From Candidatus Thermoplasmatota archaeon (GTDB lineage Archaea; Thermoplasmatota; SW-10-69-26; JACQPN01; JAJPHT01), in assembly GCA_035540375.1 (NCBI GenBank), contig DATLGO010000098.1:1-64000 (forward strand): 64,000 nt of DNA, written 5' to 3'. Made by a program: the position numbers and the translations under genes. The notes under the pieces are model-generated. The model had not been told where the DNA came from, ran no database searches, and worked only from the letters and a program-made list of their open reading frames with translations. Below are positions 59,515-64,000 of this stretch, one piece after another (positions within the stretch are counted from its first letter, which is position 1; every line of letters starts with the position of its first letter).

Positions 59515-60291
59515 ATGGTCGCGCTCCCGTTCTCGCCGAGGCTCGCCTTCCGCGTGTGGCAGCGCGAGGCGACGCTCTACCGGAAGCTCTGGGCCTCCAC
59601 CATCCTCTCGAATCTCTTCGACCCGTTCATCTACCTCGTCGCGATGGGCTACGGCCTCGGCGCGTATCTGACCGAGGGCTTCGAAGGCGTCTCCTATCTG
59701 CAATGGATCGCGCCGGGCCTCGTCGCGTCGAGCGTCATGATGGCCGCCGCGTACGAGGTCGCGTGGAACGCGTACGTGCGCATCCACATCGAGCGGACGT
59801 ACGAGGCGATGATGACCACGCCCGCCGCCCTCGAGGACGTCGTCGTGGGCGAGATCGCCTGGGCGACGACGCGCGCCGTCATCTACGCGGCCGTCATGCT
59901 TGTCGTCCTCCTCGCGCTCGGCCTCGTGCGCTCGCCCTGGGCGCTCCTCGTGCCCGCGATCGCGGCGCTCGGCGGCGCGACGTTCGCGGTCCTCGGGCTC
60001 ACGTACACCGTCCTCGTGAAGCACATGGAGCAGCTCACCTTCTACTTCACCCTCGTCGTGACGCCGATGTTCCTCTTCTCCGGCGTCTTCTTCCCGCTCG
60101 ACGAGCTGCCGGCCTTCGCGCAGGTCGTCGCCCAGTTCTCGCCGCTCTACCATCTCGTCGAGGTCGTGCGGGCCCTCGTGCTCGGCACCGTGCACGCGGG
60201 GCTCTTTGTCCACACGGCCGTGCTCGCCGGTGTCGTCGTCGCGTTGGGATTCCTGCCCGTGAGGCTTCTGCGGCGGAAGCTCCTGATCTGA
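59515..60291 (+). CDS. ABC-2 type transporter permease (NodJ/DrrB-like)
   Basis: A protein of 258 residues from ATG 59515, with six membrane helices. Typical family stretches are WASTILSNLFDPFIYLVAMG, YLQWIAPGLVASSVMMAAAY, RTYEAMMTTPAALEDVVVGE, LGGATFAVLGLTYTVLVKHM, TPMFLFSGVFFPLDELPAFA and FSPLYHLVEVVRALVLG. This is a NodJ-type permease, working with the ATPase encoded at 58190. The pair probably exports a drug-like or lipid-linked compound; the substrate is not inferable. Confidence 0.9.
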   Translation: MVALPFSPRLAFRVWQREATLYRKLWASTILSNLFDPFIYLVAMGYGLGAYLTEGFEGVSYLQWIAPGLVASSVMMAAAYEVAWNAYVRIHIERTYEAMMTTPAALEDVVVGEIAWATTRAVIYAAVMLVVLLALGLVRSPWALLVPAIAALGGATFAVLGLTYTVLVKHMEQLTFYFTLVVTPMFLFSGVFFPLDELPAFAQVVAQFSPLYHLVEVVRALVLGTVHAGLFVHTAVLAGVVVALGFLPVRLLRRKLLI

Positions 60292-60346
60292 CGCCTACAA
60301 GGCCTCGTTCCAGGTTCTTCATGTCCCGCGCGTTCATCCAAGGCGC

Positions 60347-61138
60347 ATGCAGGCACGCCCGTTCGTCGCGCCCTTGCTCGTGATCGCCCTCCTCGCCACA
60401 CCGGTCGTCGCGGGTCAGGTGACCTACTCCTTCAACGGGGGGACGACGAACGCGATCCAAGGCCTCGACATCGACCCGAAGACGCCCATCCTCGTCGTGC
60501 GGCCGAACACGACCGTGGAGACGACGTTCGCTCTCAAGAACACCGGAAACCGGACGCTCAACGTCACGCTGTCGACGATGTCGATGTCGACGAGCGGCGG
60601 CGCGACGTACACGGTCACGCGCCCGGACGGCGGCGGAAGCGGGAGTTCGCAATCTAACGCGCAACCGGCCGGCAGCGGCAATGCGACCCTTGATGATCGG
60701 CGCGGCGACAACGCCACAGTCTTCACGACACCCGCAGGCGGCGGGAACGGGACAGCGAGCGGGAGCGGCCAGTCGGTCGCATACTCGCGTGGCGCCTTCG
60801 CGCCCGCCCTCGACGTGAGCGTATCGCCGCGCAACGTGACGGTCCCCGCGGGAGAGACCGTCGAGGTCAGCGTGCGCCTGAAGGCGAACGCAAACGCGAC
60901 GGGCGACCACCAGGTCATGCTCATGGCCAACGAGATGGAGGATCCGCGCCGGTCGGCTTCGGGAAGCGTGAGCGTCAGGATCCCGAAGCCATCCGCTCCG
61001 AGGGGCGGCGCCAACGACTCGCGGTCGTCATCGCTTCTCGACGTCGAGCCCGTCGAGACGCCGTTCGCCGGGGCCGCCGCTCTCGCCGGAGCGAGTCTCG
61101 TCGCGATTGCGCTGCGACGCGCCGGGGGGCGCCGATGA
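60347..61138 (+). CDS. Secreted NEW3-like protein with C-terminal anchor
   Basis: A 263-residue exported protein. The signal peptide ends near ATPVVAGQV. The middle has CARDB/NEW3-like phrases (NTTVETTFALKNTGNRTLNV, NVTVPAGETVEVSVRLKANA) separated by a Gly/Ser/Asn-rich linker with many N-x-T/S sites. The C-terminus is ETPFAGAAALAGASLVAIAL then RRAGGRR, a hydrophobic helix with basic tail that could be a membrane anchor. It overlaps the next gene by 4 bases and opens an operon leading to an ABC exporter. Confidence 0.75.
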   Translation: MQARPFVAPLLVIALLATPVVAGQVTYSFNGGTTNAIQGLDIDPKTPILVVRPNTTVETTFALKNTGNRTLNVTLSTMSMSTSGGATYTVTRPDGGGSGSSQSNAQPAGSGNATLDDRRGDNATVFTTPAGGGNGTASGSGQSVAYSRGAFAPALDVSVSPRNVTVPAGETVEVSVRLKANANATGDHQVMLMANEMEDPRRSASGSVSVRIPKPSAPRGGANDSRSSSLLDVEPVETPFAGAAALAGASLVAIALRRAGGRR

Positions 61139-62547
61139 ATCGCGTGTCCGCCGTGGTCCTCGCGACGCTCCTCCTTGCCTCGGCCGTGGGCCTCGCGGAA
61201 GGACAGCGCTCGCGTACCTTCGTGGTTTCCGACGTCGCGCGCGATGGAAACGACGTCTCCGTCTCGCTTCGAAACGTCGCGTCGTTCGCGCGGATCCATT
61301 TCGCGTCGCTTACGGACGACGGCGTCCTCGTCGCTTCGGAATTCAGCGGCGAGGCGTGGAGCCAAGGCCACGTGACGCTTCCGTTTCGGCTCTTTCGCGA
61401 TGCGCGCGTCGTGACGCTCACCATCTCGTTCGAGCGGGGCAACGGCGAGGAGCGCGAGACGTTCGCCATAGAAATCCCGAGACCCCCGGCCGACGCCGGT
61501 CTCTACAAGGTGATCGTTGAAGACGCGACGACGGACGGCGAACGCGCGCGGGTCACGCTCCGCAACGCCGGCAACCGCACGGTGGCCTCCGTCGTCTTAA
61601 GCCTCGAGGATCTCGCCGGAATCAAGATCGGAACGCCCTACTTCCGCACGATCGAACGGCTCGCGCCCGGCGATTCCGCCGTTGCGGAATTCGGTCTCGT
61701 GAAGGATGCCGCCGACGTTGCCGTCGCCCTCGAATACGACAACCGCACGACGACGACCAAGGTGCGCCTTCGCGAAACGGAAGGCGCGTCGGGAGGAGCG
61801 CCCGGGCGGCTCGGCCTCAAGACGGACTTCCCGATCCGCGAGCAGGAGCCGGGGCGCTCAGCCGACTACTCGGTCAAGGTCGAGAACCCTGGCCGCGAGC
61901 GGCTCGTGGAACTTGCGACGCGCGGGCTCCCGGAAGGATACGTTGCTCGGTTCTTCGTCGGGAATGCCCCGGCGCCGAGCGTGCGGCTCGCCGCGGGGGG
62001 GTCGCGGGACGTTGTGGTCTCTCTCTCGCTTCCCGCGGGAGCGACGAAGGACGTGGGGCGCACACTCGCCTTCGAACTCGTCGCGACTTCGGAGGGCGTC
62101 GAGACCGTTCTTCCCCTGCAAGTGACCGTACTTGGGGCCGGCCGACTCGAACTCGAGGGCGAGAACTGGTTCGCGAATCTGGCGCCGGGCGAGACGCGCG
62201 AGGTGAACGTGACGGTTCGAAACTCGGGCACGGCCGCGCTGCGCGATGTCGTCCTCGGCGCCTCGAAGCCCACGGGTTGGCGGACGGCCTTCGATCCGCC
62301 CCGCCTCGCGAAGCTCGATCCCGGCGAGCGGAGGGAGGTCACGATGCGCGTCTCTGCGCCGGAGGACGTCGGGACAGGCAAGTACGTCCTCGACGTCGGC
62401 GCGAGCGCGGGGGACGTGAACGCGCGCACGCGCACGTTGAGCCTCGACGTCGCGGCGCCTCCGTCCTCCGACCTCGGCTGGATCGCGGCGGCAGCGGTCG
62501 CCGCAGTCGTCGCCGTCTTCGTCATCGTCAAGGCCAAGCGAAGGTGA
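61135..62547 (+). CDS. Secreted NEW3/COG1470-like protein with C-terminal anchor
   Basis: A 470-residue exported protein with signal peptide (VVLATLLLASAVGLAEG), four or five beta-sandwich modules of NEW3/CARDB type (ARVTLRNAGNRTVASVVLSL, SADYSVKVENPGRERLVELA, REVNVTVRNSGTAALRDVVL, REVTMRVSAPEDVGTGKYVL) and a terminal helix LGWIAAAAVAAVVAVFVIVK then AKRR. It overlaps the ATPase gene region downstream and is co-translated with its upstream neighbour. It may be an extracellular binding or auxiliary component of the following ABC system, as inference. Confidence 0.8.
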   Translation: MNRVSAVVLATLLLASAVGLAEGQRSRTFVVSDVARDGNDVSVSLRNVASFARIHFASLTDDGVLVASEFSGEAWSQGHVTLPFRLFRDARVVTLTISFERGNGEERETFAIEIPRPPADAGLYKVIVEDATTDGERARVTLRNAGNRTVASVVLSLEDLAGIKIGTPYFRTIERLAPGDSAVAEFGLVKDAADVAVALEYDNRTTTTKVRLRETEGASGGAPGRLGLKTDFPIREQEPGRSADYSVKVENPGRERLVELATRGLPEGYVARFFVGNAPAPSVRLAAGGSRDVVVSLSLPAGATKDVGRTLAFELVATSEGVETVLPLQVTVLGAGRLELEGENWFANLAPGETREVNVTVRNSGTAALRDVVLGASKPTGWRTAFDPPRLAKLDPGERREVTMRVSAPEDVGTGKYVLDVGASAGDVNARTRTLSLDVAAPPSSDLGWIAAAAVAAVVAVFVIVKAKRR

Positions 62548-62552
62548 TCGTC

Positions 62553-63278
62553 ATGATCGTCGCAGAACACCTCCACAAGCGATTCGATGACGGCGACGTC
62601 GCCGTCAAGGAAGCGCACTTCGACGTCGCACCCGGGGAGATCTTCGGGCTTCTTGGGTCGAACGGCGCGGGCAAGACCACGACCGTCCACATGATTCTCG
62701 GCCACGTCGAGCCCACCTCGGGCCGCGCCCTCGTGAACGGGATCGACGTCACGAAGGATCCCCTCGCGGCCAAGCGGCACGTCGGGTACGTGAGCGAGAA
62801 CGTCCTGCTCTACGGCACGCTCACCGCCGAACAGAATTTCCGCTTCTTTGCGCGCATCTCCGGCGCCGACGTCCCAGCCGCGCGCGAGCGGGAGCTGCTC
62901 GCGAAGGTCGGCCTCGGCGGCGCAGCGAAGCGCCGCGTCGAGACGTTCTCGAAGGGCATGCGCCAGCGCCTCGGAATCGCGATTGCGGTTGCGAAGGATC
63001 CCGCCGCGATCGTGATGGACGAGCCGACGACGGGCCTCGATCCGGTCGGCGCGCGAGAGCTTTCGATGCTCATGGGCGAGCTTCGAAGCGCCGGCAAGGC
63101 CATCCTCCTCGTGACGCACGACATCTACCGGCTGAAGGAGCTCGCCGACCGGATCGCGGTGATGCGCGACGGCGAACTCCTTGCGCCGGTCGCGACGTCC
63201 GCGATCCGCGATCTCGAAGCGCTCTACCACGAAGCCATGGGCGCCCCTCTCGTGCGGGAGGTGGGACGCGTTGCCTAA
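62553..63278 (+). CDS. ABC transporter ATP-binding protein
   Basis: A protein of 241 residues from ATG 62553, with AAGGTGA (62541-62547) as ribosome site; a GTG at 62544 overlapping the upstream stop is an alternative. Walker A GSNGAGKTTTVHM, Q-loop GYVSENVLLYGTLTAEQN, a signature of unusual form ETFSKGMRQRLGIAIAV (FSKGM for LSGGQ), Walker B AIVMDEPTTGLDPVGAREL and H-loop LLVTHDIYRLKELA. It is close to the NosF/CcmA type of exporter ATPase and overlaps its permease by 8 bases. Confidence 0.92.
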   Translation: MIVAEHLHKRFDDGDVAVKEAHFDVAPGEIFGLLGSNGAGKTTTVHMILGHVEPTSGRALVNGIDVTKDPLAAKRHVGYVSENVLLYGTLTAEQNFRFFARISGADVPAARERELLAKVGLGGAAKRRVETFSKGMRQRLGIAIAVAKDPAAIVMDEPTTGLDPVGARELSMLMGELRSAGKAILLVTHDIYRLKELADRIAVMRDGELLAPVATSAIRDLEALYHEAMGAPLVREVGRVA

Positions 63279-64000
63279 CCCGACGATCGAGATCGCGAAG
63301 AAGGAGTTTCTTGAGAACGTCTTGAGCATGCGGTTCCTGATCGCGCTCGGGTTGTCGCTCCTCATCCTGACGACGAGCGTGCTGGTCCTCGCGGCCAACC
63401 ACCGCGACGACCAGGGTTCGTTCGCGACGAACCAGGCGAGCATGGAGCAGATGTCCGAAAACGACTTCGTGAAGGTGTCGCTGCAGATCAGCCGTGTCAT
63501 CGCGAAGCCGAACCTCCTCAGCATCTTCACGGGGGGCCCCGGCGACGAGTTCCGCAAGTCGACGGACGCGATGCCGTTCCGGATGTCGTCGGCCGAGACG
63601 AGCGGCGGAAGCTCCTCGCCCACGAACAAGCGATTCGACCCCCTGGACCTCGGATTCGTCGCGGCCGTCGTCATGACGTTCATGGCCGTCGTGTTCTCGT
63701 ACGACGCGGTGAGCGGCGAGCGCGAGCGCGGCACGCTCAAGCTCATGCTTGCGAATCCGGTGCCGAAGGACGCCGTCCTCTTCGGGAAGTACCTCGGCGG
63801 GATGGCGAGCATCCTGCTCCCGTTCGCGCTGAGCGTTGTCGTCGCGCTCGCCGCGCTTTCGCTGACGGGTGTCAGACTCAACGGCGACGAATGGGGTCGG
63901 CTCGGCCTCATTCTGCTCCTCTTCGTGCCTCTCGCGAGCGCGTTCTATCTCCTCGGGCTCCTCGTGTCGAGCCTCTCGCGCAAGTCCTCAACGAGCCTTC
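63271..64000 (+). CDS. ABC-2 permease (NosY-like), cut by window end
   Basis: It begins at TTG 63271 with GGGAGGTGGG (63256-63265) as ribosome site, overlapping the ATPase by 8 bases. The start LPNPTIEIAKKEFLENVLSM is followed by a first helix (RFLIALGLSLLILTTSVLVL), an outside segment of about 90 residues, LGFVAAVVMTFMAVVFSYDA, the family motif VSGERERGTLKLMLANPVPK, GKYLGGMASILLPFALSVVV and a further helix (RLGLILLLFVPLASAFYLLG). The frame is open to the last base, so the C-terminal part is missing. NosY-type (ABC2_membrane_2-like) assignment is likely. Confidence 0.88.
   Translation, partial: MPNPTIEIAKKEFLENVLSMRFLIALGLSLLILTTSVLVLAANHRDDQGSFATNQASMEQMSENDFVKVSLQISRVIAKPNLLSIFTGGPGDEFRKSTDAMPFRMSSAETSGGSSSPTNKRFDPLDLGFVAAVVMTFMAVVFSYDAVSGERERGTLKLMLANPVPKDAVLFGKYLGGMASILLPFALSVVVALAALSLTGVRLNGDEWGRLGLILLLFVPLASAFYLLGLLVSSLSRKSSTSL

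Overview
The window is about 64 kb of very GC-rich DNA packed with genes on both strands. It reads as an archaeal chromosome. Evidence: a full-length archaeal tRNA-guanine transglycosylase, MptA-type GTP cyclohydrolase, TrmB-family and multi-winged-helix regulators, lipobox lipoproteins and secreted CARDB/NEW3-like proteins with C-terminal anchors. TATA boxes (TTTATG, TTATAA, TATATAAAA) lie about 25-40 bases before start codons, so many transcripts should be leaderless. A minority of genes have clear Shine-Dalgarno sites. A high-GC member of the Thermoplasmatota is my best guess. A halophile is less likely because the proteins are not strongly acidic. The lineage is inference.

Layout. 0-9.4 kb: DUF378 protein, a large secreted protein, an ABC-2 exporter, a secreted CARDB-like protein, then a signalling operon of PAS histidine kinase, response regulator and receiver-Ser/Thr-kinase fusion. 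9.4-15 kb: tRNA-Arg(TCG) followed by degenerate copies of its own 3' half, a ferritin-like protein, two paralogous lipoproteins, tRNA-Arg(CCT), and a coiled-coil gene divergent from a small winged-helix gene. 15-19.5 kb: a lower-GC two-gene secreted/lipoprotein operon, dUTPase, a YkgJ-like cysteine protein, a membrane protein with a double-wHTH regulator, and a secreted protein. 19.3-42.4 kb: archaeosine (preQ0) genes mptA, queD, queE, queC and tgtA interleaved with NAD genes nadC, nadA, a very short NadB-like gene, nadX and an NAD kinase-wHTH fusion. Two CCCGGN-type tandem repeat tracts lie in the divergent gaps queD/mptA and nadX/queC. The same stretch holds a TrmB-PAS regulator, a third paralogous lipoprotein and a large MacB/FtsX-type transporter.

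42.4-45.5 kb: a tandem TerB-like protein and the electron transfer flavoprotein pair etfBA. 45.6-49.4 kb: an accessory cluster of cysteine-containing secreted proteins. Its first gene is split from its signal peptide by a frameshift, and a tandem segmental duplication of about 370 bp has left two gene remnants. 49.4-58.1 kb: methyltransferase, secreted protein, phosphoesterase, nucleotidyltransferase-like protein, PlsC-like acyltransferase, NAD-dependent epimerase-like protein, EEP-family nuclease/phosphatase, RNase H, HtpX protease and an LVIVD-repeat lipoprotein. 58.2-64 kb: two ABC export systems, one with a histone-H1-like Lys/Ala-rich protein gene between ATPase and permease. The second is preceded by two NEW3-like secreted proteins and is cut off by the window end.

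The longest ORFs in several places (for example about 3.2 kb antisense to the FtsX gene) are GC-driven shadows and were left out. Start codons were chosen from frame, TATA spacing, Shine-Dalgarno sites, signal peptides and overlaps. Many are GTG or TTG.
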